In this document: positions 1 to 7,841 of the stretch, piece after piece
How the letters are laid out: each line of letters starts with the position of its first letter
Position numbering within the stretch: position 1 is the first letter of the stretch
From: Microvirga aerophila
GTDB lineage: Bacteria; Pseudomonadota; Alphaproteobacteria; Rhizobiales; Beijerinckiaceae
Assembly: GCF_003332305.1 (NCBI RefSeq)
Contig: NZ_QOIO01000007.1
Span: 62,001 to 126,000 of the forward strand
Reading direction: 5' to 3'
DNA: 64,000 bases
Made by a program: the position numbers and the translations under genes
Notes under the pieces: model-generated
Seen by the model: the letters and a program-made list of their open reading frames with translations, nothing else
What the model was told of the DNA's origin: nothing
The model's database searches: none

Positions 1-1
1 T

Positions 2-211
2 TGTGACCTGCCGATCACCCAGGTCGAGTTCGCCGATGCGGTCGGGGTCTCGACGGTTCACGTCAACCGGGTGCTTCAGGATATGCGGGCCGATGGCCTG
101 ATCGAGACGAAGGGCACGCAGGTGAGCGTTCCAGACCGGGAGAGGCTGAAGCATGTAGGTGATTTCGACCCGAGCTACCTTCACCTGGAACAAGATCAGG
201 CCGCGGCATGA
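2..211 (+). CDS. Crp/Fnr-family transcriptional regulator, C-terminal fragment
   Basis: Only the last 69 codons are in the window; the gene starts before base 1. The visible part is a winged helix-turn-helix of the Crp type: ITQVEFADAVGVSTVHVNRV contains the turn and recognition helix, followed by LQDMRADGLIETKG and the wing. The N-terminal cyclic-nucleotide-binding-like sensor domain is not visible, so the ligand cannot be judged. The stop TGA overlaps the ATG of the next small gene (ATGA), which suggests translational coupling. The family assignment is secure at fold level; the physiological role is unknown. Confidence 0.85.
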   Translation, partial: CDLPITQVEFADAVGVSTVHVNRVLQDMRADGLIETKGTQVSVPDRERLKHVGDFDPSYLHLEQDQAAA

Positions 212-453
212 CGCTCACCTTCCAGCCCGTGCGTGTTGTGACCGGCAGCGATGAAGAGGGCCTGCTGGTATTCGATGGGGAGCTGCGGCTTGCGGCGGTG
301 CTGACTTACCTGAGCGAGCAGTACGACGGCATATCCGGCCATTGGTACCTGGAGGCCGGGTTTGGGCGTCTGGACAGGCCGGGCCACCCGACCTTCGCTG
401 ATCTGGAAGAAGCCCAGAGGTGGATCAATCAGCATTTGGCAAAGGAAGTCTAA
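208..453 (+). CDS. Small hypothetical protein, 81 aa
   Basis: This 81-residue protein has no signal peptide or membrane segment. It starts in the ATGA overlap with the preceding Crp/Fnr gene, the best evidence that it is translated. It is acidic and has a recognisable alpha/beta composition (for example LLVFDGELRLAAVLTYL, then FADLEEAQRWINQHL at the end). I do not recognise the family. The tight coupling suggests that it is co-expressed with the regulator, but no function follows from that. Confidence 0.65.
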   Translation: MTLTFQPVRVVTGSDEEGLLVFDGELRLAAVLTYLSEQYDGISGHWYLEAGFGRLDRPGHPTFADLEEAQRWINQHLAKEV

Positions 454-479
454 GGGCCTTTCTGCCTAAAGGCGCCTCT
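452..479 (+). terminator. Possible terminator hairpin
   Basis: A stem formed by AGGGCCTTT and AAAGGCGCCT, with one bulged base, lies directly after the stop of the 81-aa gene. There is no proper T-tract, so the call is weak. Confidence 0.35.
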
Positions 480-621
480 TCCCGTCCCATAACCGCCTTC
501 TGCGGAATCCTTAGAATTCGGCGCACCTCTTTGGAGACTCCATCCGCCGCGGTGATATTGCTGCTCGACGTAGATCCATGAGGACAGCAACCTTCCTCCG
601 GGAACGTCTCAGCAGAAGGTC

Positions 622-933
622 TCAGCGGGAAGCGGACATGCCGGCGGCTTCCGGGACCGGGCTCTTGGTGAGGGTCATCTTGTTCTCGGTGCGGTCGCAC
701 GAGACGGTCACGAAGCCGTCGGACGCATTGATCCGCACGGTCTGCAGATCGTCGCTGCTGACGAGAATGACGGGTTCCTCGTCCACTTCCTGCGATGCTT
801 CGGCGATGATGGCCAGGCATTCGGTATAAGGCATCAGAGCCACCCGCGTGTTCGCCGTCTCAGCACGCGCGCCGGCGCTGGCCACGAGGACGCTCGAAAC
901 AACCATCAGCAGAATCGCGGATAGAGAACGCAT
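622..933 (-). CDS. Small secreted hypothetical protein, 103 aa
   Basis: The protein starts with a clear Sec signal peptide (MRSLSAILLMVVSSVLVASA, cleavage probably after ARA at residue 24). The mature part is about 79 residues. It has two cysteines (C39 and C79) that could form one disulphide in the periplasm, and predicted beta-rich segments (EEPVILVSSDD, FVTVSCD). The start at 933 is chosen because AGGAGGAAAGG lies just upstream; an in-frame ATG 33 bases further out lacks such a site. The family is not recognised. It stands alone between convergent or unrelated genes. Confidence 0.65.
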   Translation of the reverse strand: MRSLSAILLMVVSSVLVASAGARAETANTRVALMPYTECLAIIAEASQEVDEEPVILVSSDDLQTVRINASDGFVTVSCDRTENKMTLTKSPVPEAAGMSASR

Positions 934-1086
934 CGACCTTTCCTCCTGGCAGCCAGACATCAACACAACCCGGCTCCTATGGCTGTGTTATGCCGCACAT
1001 GAAGCAAACGTGCCGTTAGCGAAAGCCGTTCCTGCCGATGATGTCGCAGGACTATATGCACGTCGTTCGGCGACGGCCCCGGTCTC

Positions 1087-1362
1087 TCAGTCTACGAGGA
1101 GGGCGGCGTATTCCGGATGCCGGCTCGCATAGGCGGCCATGAAGGGACAGCGCGCATCCACCTTGCTGCCACGGTTGCGAAGGGTTTCGAAAACCCCCTC
1201 GGCCAGTTTCGAGCCAATCCCTTGTCCTGACAGCTCCTTGGGAACTTCCGTATGAGTCAATGCCACCTGGTCGCCGTCGACCCGGTAGTAGGCCACGGCG
1301 GTCTCGCCACCTAACGGGAGCTCGAAGCGCTGCGCTGCAGGATTGTCAACGACGTCGCTCAT
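1087..1362 (-). CDS. GNAT-like N-acetyltransferase, short Acetyltransf_CG (NATD1-like) family
   Basis: A 91-residue protein of the very short GNAT type, which consists of little more than the acetyl-CoA binding core. Diagnostic segments are ALTHTEVPKELSGQGIGSKL (the Q/R-x-x-G-x-G/A pyrophosphate loop) and CPFMAAYASRHPEY near the C-terminus, both characteristic of the NATD1/YjdJ-like group. The frame stays open far upstream, but ATG 1362 is preceded by GGAGAGGAGA and fits family length. The substrate of this group is not known. It is divergent from gph with about 135 bases between them. Confidence 0.85.
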   Translation of the reverse strand: MSDVVDNPAAQRFELPLGGETAVAYYRVDGDQVALTHTEVPKELSGQGIGSKLAEGVFETLRNRGSKVDARCPFMAAYASRHPEYAALLVD

Positions 1363-1497
1363 TGCGCGGTCTCCTCTCCAGTCACCGGCATAAAGTGGGG
1401 CTATCGGCTCTTCGGGCGCAAGAGGCGTCATGGCGTGCTCCAGCGTTTCGTCCAGCGCCAAGGTGACCCAGCCGCGCAAAAGCCCTAGATAAAATCC

Positions 1498-2187
1498 ATG
1501 ACATGCCCGGAAGCCATAATCTTCGATCTGGACGGAACCTTGGTGGACAGCGCGCGCGACCTGCAGGACGCAACGAACGTCGTCCTGGCCGAAGAGGGGC
1601 TGAGATCGGTTGGGCTCGATGAGATCAAGTCCATGGTCGGCGATGGAGTCGCCAAGCTCGTCGAGCGCGCGGTTGCCGCAGCGGGCGGCGATCCTGGGCG
1701 CCTCCCTGTCCTGCTTCCCCGTTTCCTTGCAGTCTATGAGGCCAACGCCTCCCGCCATACCGTCACATATGCAGGTGTGCCGGAGACGCTGGCGGGGTTA
1801 AGGCGTTTGGGTCTCAAGCTGGCGCTTGTGACGAACAAGCCCTTCACGGCCACGGTTGAAATTCTCGGCGCGCTCAGCCTCAGGTCCTTTTTCGAGGTCG
1901 TCATCGGAGGAGATGCCCTGGCCGAGCGTAAGCCCCATCCGGCCCCTGTTCTGCTTGCCCTGAAGCAGCTTGGCGTCGAGCCGGAGGCAGCGATCATGAT
2001 CGGCGACAATTATCATGACGTGCAGGCGGCGCGCGAGGCCGGGGTTCGGGCCTTTGCGGTCACCTACGGCTATAGCCACAGGCCTCATGCGGAACTGGGT
2101 GCCGAACGTCTCATGGACACTATGGCGGAGCTCGTGCCGCTCATCGAAGCCGAGTTCGCCTTGGAAGTGGCCAGACAGCAGGCCTGA
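1498..2187 (+). CDS. gph: Phosphoglycolate phosphatase, HAD superfamily
   Basis: A 229-residue HAD hydrolase that dephosphorylates 2-phosphoglycolate, the product of Rubisco oxygenation or DNA 3'-end repair. Motif I is FDLDGTLVDS with nucleophile D10 and acid/base D12; motif II is LALVTNK near residue 112; motif III is ERKPHP followed by IGDNYHDVQAAREAG. The alpha-helical cap lies between motifs I and II, as in Gph. Length is normal. The HAD family has many similar phosphatases, so substrate specificity is inferred from the overall Gph-like pattern rather than proven. A hairpin terminator follows. Confidence 0.85.
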   Translation: MTCPEAIIFDLDGTLVDSARDLQDATNVVLAEEGLRSVGLDEIKSMVGDGVAKLVERAVAAAGGDPGRLPVLLPRFLAVYEANASRHTVTYAGVPETLAGLRRLGLKLALVTNKPFTATVEILGALSLRSFFEVVIGGDALAERKPHPAPVLLALKQLGVEPEAAIMIGDNYHDVQAAREAGVRAFAVTYGYSHRPHAELGAERLMDTMAELVPLIEAEFALEVARQQA

Positions 2188-2221
2188 GCTTGCGCGATGG
2201 TTGAGTAACCCTCAAAACGAT

Positions 2222-2248
2222 AAGGGCGCCTCCTCGAGAGGCGCCCTT
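2222..2248. terminator. Bidirectional intrinsic terminator between gph and the amidohydrolase
   Basis: Perfect 10-bp stem AAGGGCGCCT / AGGCGCCCTT with a 7-base loop, lying between two convergent genes. On the minus strand it is followed by a T-rich stretch (TTATCGTTTTG), on the plus strand by a short one. Confidence 0.8.
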
Positions 2249-2271
2249 CTCATGAGTTCATGCAGTCGAAG

Positions 2272-3345
2272 CTAGACATTGAGGCCCAGCAGCCGCGCCG
2301 CGTTGCCACCGGCAATCTGGCTGAGAGTCGTTTCGTCCATGCCCTCAACCCCGGCGATGTGACCGACCGGGTTGTACTCGGCCATGTCGTAGGGATAGTC
2401 GGTGCCCATCAGGATGTGGTCCGGACCGAACAGGTCGATCAGATAGGCGAGTTGGTGGTACGAGAACACGACCGTGTCGAGATAGACCTGCCTGAGATAG
2501 GTGGTCGGCGGCAGGGGAATATCCGCATGAGCGTCTTGGCGCGCGCCCCACGCATGGTCGATGCGGCCTGAATAGGACGGCAGGTATCCGCCGCCATGGA
2601 CTGCCATCAAGTTCAGCTCGGGGAAGCGCGCGAGCGTCCCGGAGAAGATGAGCTTGTGCAGGGCGAGCGTCGTCTCGAACGGGTTGCCGATGATGTTGTT
2701 GAAGTAGAAATCCGTCAGGCGCTGGCCCTGGGTGAAGCCGTTCGGATGCATCATGATGAAGGCCCCGAGCTCTTCCGCCCTGGCGTAGAACGGGCGGAAC
2801 TTCGGGTCCGAGAGCTCCTGGCCATCGACGTTGGTGAGGATCTGCACACCTTTCAGGCCAAGTTCGCCCATGATGTAGTCAAGCTCACGCACCGCGAGCT
2901 CCGGCTCCTGGAGCGTCACCGTGCCGAGGCCGACGAACCGGTCGGGCTTGCGTGAGCAGAACTCGGCCACGCCCTCGTTCGTGAGGCGATGTCCTGTCTC
3001 GGCGATCTTGGGGTCGATGGAGTAGTAGCACTGGGGCGGAGCCGGTGCGATCACCTGAACGTCAATTCCCATGGCGTCGAGATCGAGCAGGCGCTTATCG
3101 ATCTGCGTCATGACGTTGGTGCGGTCTTGATCCTGGAGCTTGTTGATCTCCCGGGTTTGCTCGTTGGCGAAATGCGCAAGCGGAATCCGGCTGAGATCCA
3201 CGTGCGGCCCTGCATGGGCGGCAGCCTGCGGCACGAAAATATGGGCATGGATGTCGATGGTGGTCGTCGAGGGGCGGCGCGCCCGTCCGTCCGCCGTGTG
3301 AATGCGAGCGGCGGTTCGGCCGTAGCGGTTCTTACTTTCGATCAT
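2272..3345 (-). CDS. Metal-dependent amidohydrolase, ACMSD-like decarboxylase/hydrolase family
   Basis: A 357-residue TIM-barrel protein of the amidohydrolase-2 family, which includes ACMS decarboxylase, gamma-resorcylate decarboxylase and related enzymes acting on carboxylated aromatic or ring-fission products. Metal-binding IDIHAHIF lies at residues 30-37. Further conserved points are MHPNGF, MAVHGGGYLPSY and the C-terminal MGTDYPYD with the catalytic aspartate. The gene is last on the same strand as an SsuBC-type importer, 73 bases behind the permease, so it probably acts on the imported compound. The N-terminal 28 residues before the barrel look dispensable, so the true start might be slightly internal. 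Substrate not assignable. Confidence 0.85.
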   Translation of the reverse strand: MIESKNRYGRTAARIHTADGRARRPSTTTIDIHAHIFVPQAAAHAGPHVDLSRIPLAHFANEQTREINKLQDQDRTNVMTQIDKRLLDLDAMGIDVQVIAPAPPQCYYSIDPKIAETGHRLTNEGVAEFCSRKPDRFVGLGTVTLQEPELAVRELDYIMGELGLKGVQILTNVDGQELSDPKFRPFYARAEELGAFIMMHPNGFTQGQRLTDFYFNNIIGNPFETTLALHKLIFSGTLARFPELNLMAVHGGGYLPSYSGRIDHAWGARQDAHADIPLPPTTYLRQVYLDTVVFSYHQLAYLIDLFGPDHILMGTDYPYDMAEYNPVGHIAGVEGMDETTLSQIAGGNAARLLGLNV

Positions 3346-3418
3346 AATACTCGTAGGCTCCGTTCGATGAGGCGAGAAGAAGAGGCAGGGTTGATTCAGG
3401 CGGTTGCTCAGCTTCCGG

Positions 3419-4219
3419 TCACGACCGCTCGCGCCAGAAGATGAATTTGCGGTCCGCCCATTCGAGGAGGAAGAAGCCCGCCGCGCCGATCGTCGCCAGG
3501 ATGACGATGACCGCGAAGGCGCGATCGATCCGAAGCTGGAAGTTGTAGAGATTGAGCAGATAGCCCAGGCCTTCCTGCGACCCGACGAACTCGCCCACGA
3601 TCGCGCCGATGACCGCGAAGGTGAAAGCGGCCTGGACGCCCGCGAAGATGATCGGCAATGCGTGCAGGAACGAGACCTTCCAGAAGATCTGCAAGGGCGT
3701 GGCCTTCAGGGAGCGCATCAGCTTGCGGGCATCGGACGGGACGGATTCCAGCCCCACCATCGTGTTGATCAGAACCGGGAAGAACGCGATCACCACCGCC
3801 ATGACGATCTTCGACGTCTGACCGAAGCCGAACCAGGCGATGAAGAGCGGCGCGAAGACGATCTTGGGGATCGCCTGGAAGCCGACCACGAAGGGATAGG
3901 CCAAGCGCTTGGCGGAAGGCCAGACCGCAAGGGCGATGCCGATCCCCAGCCCGAGCAGCGTGCCGATGATGAAACCGATGATGATCTCGTTGAACGTAAC
4001 GGCCAGGTGGCCTGGGAAGAAGGGCTGCTGCATCAGCGTGAAGAGGGCGACAGCCACTTTCGAGAAGGGCGGAAGAATGATCGGATTGACCAATCCCGTC
4101 AGGGGAAGAACCTCCCACAGGGCTAGGATGGCGATGCCGATCCCGATGGCACCCAGACGGAAATACCAGTCCTGGCGGCGCTGCGTGGTGTTGTCGGTCC
4201 ACTGGTCGACGTGTTTCAT
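3419..4219 (-). CDS. ABC transporter permease, SsuC/TauC/ThiX type
   Basis: A 266-residue inner-membrane permease with about six hydrophobic segments (for example LGAIGIGIAILALWEVLPL and IGFIIGTLLGLGIGIALAVW). The cytoplasmic EAA loop contacting the ATPase is MRSLKATPLQIFWKVSFLHA. This BPD family imports sulphonates, nitrate/nitrite, pyrimidine precursors and aromatic acids. The gene lies 18 bases behind the ATPase gene and 73 bases ahead of the amidohydrolase. A frame-shifted ORF overlaps it almost completely but has no family features. Substrate unknown. Confidence 0.9.
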   Translation of the reverse strand: MKHVDQWTDNTTQRRQDWYFRLGAIGIGIAILALWEVLPLTGLVNPIILPPFSKVAVALFTLMQQPFFPGHLAVTFNEIIIGFIIGTLLGLGIGIALAVWPSAKRLAYPFVVGFQAIPKIVFAPLFIAWFGFGQTSKIVMAVVIAFFPVLINTMVGLESVPSDARKLMRSLKATPLQIFWKVSFLHALPIIFAGVQAAFTFAVIGAIVGEFVGSQEGLGYLLNLYNFQLRIDRAFAVIVILATIGAAGFFLLEWADRKFIFWRERS

Positions 4220-4237
4220 GACAGGCTCCGATCCAGA

Positions 4238-5050
4238 CTAGATGTGACGCCCGAGAAGGTTGCGTACTTCGAAAATGAGGTCGGCGAAGGCAGGGTCCTT
4301 CATGGTTTCGATCTCGCGGGGCCGGGGCAGGGTCACGTCCACGACGCCAGAAACCTTGCCGGGCCGTGGCGTCATCACCACCACCTTGTCGGACAGGAAG
4401 ACCGCCTCGGTGATGTTATGTGTGACGAAGATGCACGTGATGCCGGCGGATTGGGTGATGCGCATCAGCTCCAGGTTCATCGCCTCGCGAGTGAACTCGT
4501 CGAGCGCGCCGAAAGGTTCGTCCATAAGCAGGATTTCGGGCTCATAGGTGAGCACCCTTGCAAGCGCGACGCGCTGCTGCATGCCGCCGGACAATTGCTT
4601 CGGATAAGCCTTGATGAAGTCCTTCAGGCCGACGGCTTCGATGACCGAGCGGGCCTTGTCCCGCACCGCCTTTGGATCCATGCCGTAGACTTCCGCCGGC
4701 AGCAGGACGTTCCCCTCGACCGTACGCCACGGCAGCAGCACCGCGGTCTGGAACATGAAGCCCATTCGCCGCGACGGTGACGTGATGGCTTCGCCGTAAA
4801 GCTCCGCCGTTCCGGACGTTGGCGGAAGCAGACCGGCGATGATGTTGAGCAGCGTCGATTTTCCGCAGCCGCTCGGCCCTACGAAGGAGACGAAGTCGCC
4901 CTTGCTGACCGTGATGTTGACGTCGCGAAGTGCCGTGACCGGCCCCTCGGGGAGGCTGAAGATCTTGGAGATCGACCGAGTGTTGATCACGGACCGATCG
5001 GAGGCTCCGGCGACCGGAGCCTCCACCAGTTGGAGTTTTGGATTCGGCAT
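4238..5050 (-). CDS. ABC transporter ATP-binding protein, SsuB/TauB type
   Basis: A 270-residue cytoplasmic ATPase. Walker A is GPSGCGKST (about residues 58-66), the signature is LSGGMQQRVALAR, Walker B is ILLMDEPFGALDEFTRE and the switch histidine lies in FVTHNITEAV. The length and the FGALDEFTRE extension are typical of the nitrate/sulphonate/taurine class. It sits 16 bases behind the binding-protein gene and 18 bases ahead of the permease, so it is the middle member of a binding protein-ATPase-permease operon. Confidence 0.92.
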   Translation of the reverse strand: MPNPKLQLVEAPVAGASDRSVINTRSISKIFSLPEGPVTALRDVNITVSKGDFVSFVGPSGCGKSTLLNIIAGLLPPTSGTAELYGEAITSPSRRMGFMFQTAVLLPWRTVEGNVLLPAEVYGMDPKAVRDKARSVIEAVGLKDFIKAYPKQLSGGMQQRVALARVLTYEPEILLMDEPFGALDEFTREAMNLELMRITQSAGITCIFVTHNITEAVFLSDKVVVMTPRPGKVSGVVDVTLPRPREIETMKDPAFADLIFEVRNLLGRHI

Positions 5051-5066
5051 CAGCTGAAAGTCTCGT

Positions 5067-6107
5067 TCACTTGACGGTGTTGCGGTCGAAGTTGTTCATG
5101 TCTTTCAGAAGCGAGGAATCCAGCGCCTTCGTGAGATCGACATCACGGGGGAGGGCGCCTTCCTCTTCTTTGCCGGCGCGCAGGAAGTCGTGGTAGTTCT
5201 TGAAGCCTTCCGTGTAGTGCGCGCCGATCGGCTGACTCTTCAGCGATTCCGGCGGGGTGGTCAGGGTTTGAATTGCCTGCCAGCCGTACTTGATGAAGTT
5301 CTCGTTTTCGAACTCCTCCGGGCCAAGCTTCTTCGCCATGGTGAGCGCGCGGTTCGGGTCGGCCTTCACGTAGGCAATCCCCTTGGCCAAGGCGCGGCCG
5401 AAGCGAATGAGTTGATCGCGCTTTTTGTTCAGAACGTCGGCCGTGGTCGCGATGCCGTTGGCTGGGTAGAGCTGCGCATCCGGCGGAAGGATGACGCGCA
5501 TCTGATGGCCCGCAGCCTCGATCGCCGCCACGTCGAACAAGCTTGACGAATAGGCGTTCACCTGGCCGCTTTGAAGCGCCTGGACGGTCAGCGCAGATCC
5601 TTCGCCGACGGGCAGGATCTTCGTATCGTTCTCTCCCAGACCGGCTTTGCGCAGAACCGCGCGAACGAGAGGCACTTCACCACCGGAAAGCTCGGACACG
5701 CCCACGCTGCGGCCCTTGAGGTCCGCAATCGTTTTGACGGGGCCGTTCGCGGGCGTCACGAGGGTGAAGATGTTGGCGTATTCATAGGAGAAGATCCAGC
5801 GCAGGTCGTTGCCCTGGGCCACCGCATTCAGGAAGGCGCCTGGGCTCGGCAGGGCCGCATCGGCATTTCCGGCGATGAGCTGGCGTAGGGCGGCGCTCGA
5901 TCCATTGGCGACCTCGAACCGAACGTCGAGGTTTTCCTGTTTGAAATAGCCGAGCTCTTGGGCGATGTAGAATGGATGATATTGTAGAACGCTCTTCACC
6001 GGAAGCATCAAGGTGAACTTGTCCTGGGCGTTCGCTGCCATAGCCGGCAGCGTAAGAGCAGCCGCCGCAGCCAGAACCTTCAAGGTCGATCTCAATCTAT
6101 TGAACAT
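5067..6107 (-). CDS. ABC transporter substrate-binding protein, SsuA/THI5-like
   Basis: A 346-residue periplasmic binding protein. Its Sec signal peptide contains LKVLAAAAALTLPAMAANAQ, with cleavage likely after NAQ. The NMT1/SsuA-like fold is shown by YHPFYIAQELGYFKQENLDV and by ADLKGRSVGVSELSGGE. The start at 6107 is preferred over one 120 bases further out because the signal peptide then sits at the N-terminus and GGAGAGGAAC precedes it. It is first in the operon and is transcribed away from a TetR regulator. The ligand cannot be read from the sequence; aromatic acids and sulphonates are both plausible. Confidence 0.9.
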   Translation of the reverse strand: MFNRLRSTLKVLAAAAALTLPAMAANAQDKFTLMLPVKSVLQYHPFYIAQELGYFKQENLDVRFEVANGSSAALRQLIAGNADAALPSPGAFLNAVAQGNDLRWIFSYEYANIFTLVTPANGPVKTIADLKGRSVGVSELSGGEVPLVRAVLRKAGLGENDTKILPVGEGSALTVQALQSGQVNAYSSSLFDVAAIEAAGHQMRVILPPDAQLYPANGIATTADVLNKKRDQLIRFGRALAKGIAYVKADPNRALTMAKKLGPEEFENENFIKYGWQAIQTLTTPPESLKSQPIGAHYTEGFKNYHDFLRAGKEEEGALPRDVDLTKALDSSLLKDMNNFDRNTVK

Positions 6108-6233
6108 GACGTTCCTCTCCGTTTGGGGCGATATTTTATTTTTGTTGGAGGCATTTCCGACGCCGTCTGGATCGTCGCTCTCGGCCTCGGTGACGCGCCG
6201 GTTCATTTCGCGACCGACTATCTGCACCGATCA

Positions 6234-6263
6234 TTCACTTGATGGTTTGATTTATCAAGTGAA
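6234..6263. promoter_or_regulatory. Candidate TetR operator: 10-bp perfect inverted repeat
   Basis: TTCACTTGAT, a 10-base spacer, then ATCAAGTGAA. The arms match perfectly. The centre lies about 140 bases upstream of the binding-protein start and about 225 bases upstream of the TetR start, in the AT-rich part of the divergent region. TetR-family dimers commonly bind such sites, often to repress the neighbouring operon. Binding by this TetR is inference from position. Confidence 0.6.
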
Positions 6264-6353
6264 AAATAGCATAGTTATCAAACGATAATGAATTGCAGAG
6301 GGAACAGAGGCAAGCACCATTGGGCAGCAGCTTTATGTGCAAGCCATTTCGTT

Positions 6354-6373
6354 GCAGATGATATATCGTCTGC
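6354..6373. promoter_or_regulatory. Candidate operator: 20-bp near-perfect palindrome upstream of TetR gene
   Basis: GCAGATGATATATCGTCTGC is symmetric except at one base pair and lies about 100 bases before the TetR start. The length without spacer is typical of TetR-family operators. It differs in sequence from the 6234-6263 palindrome, so the same protein may not bind both. Confidence 0.55.
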
Positions 6374-6377
6374 TTGA

Positions 6378-6410
6378 GGTTCGGAGCCTTGGCTGCTTGG
6401 CTTCCGAACC
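6378..6410. repeat. Interrupted inverted repeat in the TetR leader
   Basis: GGTTCGGAGCC pairs with GGCTTCCGAACC (one bulged base) around a 10-base loop. It would form a stable hairpin in the 5' leader of the TetR transcript, about 65 bases before the start codon. There is no T-tract, so it is not an obvious terminator. Confidence 0.45.
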
Positions 6411-6474
6411 GGAGAAGATATACGGGGCTGGAACCAGGGTTTGTGTCGCCGGGCCCGTCACCTGATGGACTATC

Positions 6475-7182
6475 ATGAAGAAGACCACGACGCTTCCGTC
6501 TGCGACCGATGAACCGAAACGCCGGCGGCTGTCGCCCGATGAACGGCGACGGGAATTCATTCGCAAGGCCGTAGAACTCTTTTCCGAGGAAGGTTTCGAC
6601 GGAGGCACCCGCGAACTCGCCCGCAAGCTCGGCGTCACGCAGCCGCTCCTCTACCGGTATTTCCCGAGCAAGGAAGAGCTGATCAACGAGGTCTACCGCG
6701 CGGTTTACATCGACCGATGGGACCCGGGCTGGGACACGCTCCTGGGCGACCGTTCACTGCCGATCCGACCAAGGCTCGAGAAGTTCTACCGTCTTTATAC
6801 GGATGCGATTTTCACCCGTGAGTGGATGCGGATCTACCTGTTCTCCGGCCTCAAGGGGCTTGAGCTCAATCGGTGGTACGTGGCGATGGTGCAGGACAGG
6901 ATTCTCGTCCGCATCATCGAGGAATACCGCTTCGAGGCCGGGTTGCCGGCTCAGGAGAGGCCGGCGCCAGCCGAGCTGGAGTTGGCGTGGGTGCTCCATA
7001 GCGGCATCTTCTATTACGGCGTGCGAAAATACATCTACGAATCCCCTGTTCATGAGGACAAGGACCGGGTCATCGCGACGGCTCTCGATGTATTCCTTGA
7101 GGGTATTTCCCGGGTCTTCGGGACGAACGTGAAGGTTCGGGCCGCTTATGCCCGTCCAAGCGCAGGGGCGTTTTCCCGTTAG
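6475..7182 (+). CDS. TetR/AcrR-family transcriptional regulator
   Basis: A 235-residue regulator. A basic, proline-containing tail (KRRRLSPDERRREFIRKAVE) leads into the TetR helix-turn-helix, with ELARKLGVTQPLLYRYFPSK as the turn and recognition helix (about residues 43-65). The rest is the helical ligand and dimerisation domain, rich in aromatic residues. It is transcribed divergently from the SsuABC-like importer and amidohydrolase operon, so it probably controls that operon in response to its substrate. The ATG at 6475 has only a weak ribosome-binding site. Confidence 0.88.
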   Translation: MKKTTTLPSATDEPKRRRLSPDERRREFIRKAVELFSEEGFDGGTRELARKLGVTQPLLYRYFPSKEELINEVYRAVYIDRWDPGWDTLLGDRSLPIRPRLEKFYRLYTDAIFTREWMRIYLFSGLKGLELNRWYVAMVQDRILVRIIEEYRFEAGLPAQERPAPAELELAWVLHSGIFYYGVRKYIYESPVHEDKDRVIATALDVFLEGISRVFGTNVKVRAAYARPSAGAFSR

Positions 7183-7376
7183 GCCGCCCGACTTGCGACG
7201 GCGAAGCACACCGCAAGGGGGTGTTCTGTTCGGCCTGACTCCTGTGGTCATGATTGATCCGGCTGCGCGGCACGGCTTTCATTTGCAGCCGCCCCCCTTG
7301 AACATGATATGCAGTGGCGCACACCCTTGGGGGTCTGCGAAAGCGCGCCGATGCACGGTGCCGGGAAGGATGGGCA

Positions 7377-7823
7377 ATGAAAGCTCGCGTTAAATTTGTC
7401 GATGGGATGACCTTTGTGGGAGAGGCCGGGAGCGGCCACGCAGTCGTGATGGACGGTGCGCCGGAATATGGCGGCCGCAACATCGGCATCCGACCCATGG
7501 AGATGCTGCTTATCGGCCTGGGCGGATGCACAGCCTTCGACGTGGTTCAAATCCTCCGCCGTGGGCGGGAGGACGTTACGGATTGCGTGGTGGAGGTCAG
7601 CGCGGAGCGAGCCGAGACGGACCCGAAGGTCTTCACGTCCATTCATATGGAATACAAGGTCGCTGGCCGGAATCTTGCCCCCGCCAAAGTGGAGCGGGCC
7701 ATTCAGCTGTCGAAGGAAAAGTACTGCTCGGCATCGATCATGCTGGGGGCGGTGGCCACGATCACCCATTCCTGGACGGCGATCGACGATGCGGCGATGC
7801 CGGACCTCTTGGCGAAAGCATAA
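7377..7823 (+). CDS. OsmC/YhfA-family protein, probable peroxiredoxin-like thiol protein
   Basis: A 148-residue OsmC-fold protein. The two conserved cysteines are C51 in GLGGCTAFDVVQIL and C117 in KEKYCSASIML, placed as in OsmC/Ohr proteins that reduce organic hydroperoxides. The overall pattern (RPMEMLLIGLGGCTAFDVV) is closer to the YhfA subgroup, whose substrate is poorly defined. The start at 7377 follows GGAAGGA; an upstream in-frame start would add 21 unlikely residues. It stands alone between the TetR gene and the convergent OGFr-domain gene. Confidence 0.88.
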   Translation: MKARVKFVDGMTFVGEAGSGHAVVMDGAPEYGGRNIGIRPMEMLLIGLGGCTAFDVVQILRRGREDVTDCVVEVSAERAETDPKVFTSIHMEYKVAGRNLAPAKVERAIQLSKEKYCSASIMLGAVATITHSWTAIDDAAMPDLLAKA

Positions 7824-7841
7824 CGGCCGCCAGGGTGCGGA

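Larger units (their letters stand above)
6108..6474. promoter_or_regulatory. Divergent control region between importer operon and TetR gene
   Basis: These 367 bases hold no convincing gene and are more AT-rich than their surroundings. They contain two strong palindromes (6234-6263 and 6354-6373) and a longer interrupted inverted repeat (6378-6410), described separately. Both promoters of the divergent pair must lie here. A further short inverted repeat, TTATC-N4-GATAA, lies at 6275-6288. Confidence 0.7.

Noticed and set aside
1087-1758. A 223-codon version of the acetyltransferase gene
   Set aside because: Residues before MSDVVDNP are antisense to gph and unlike the family, and a good ribosome-binding site precedes ATG 1362.
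3408-4202. A second open frame of the same length overlapping the permease gene on the same strand
   Set aside because: It is frame-shifted relative to the permease and is Arg/His/Pro-rich. The other frame has the membrane helices and EAA loop.
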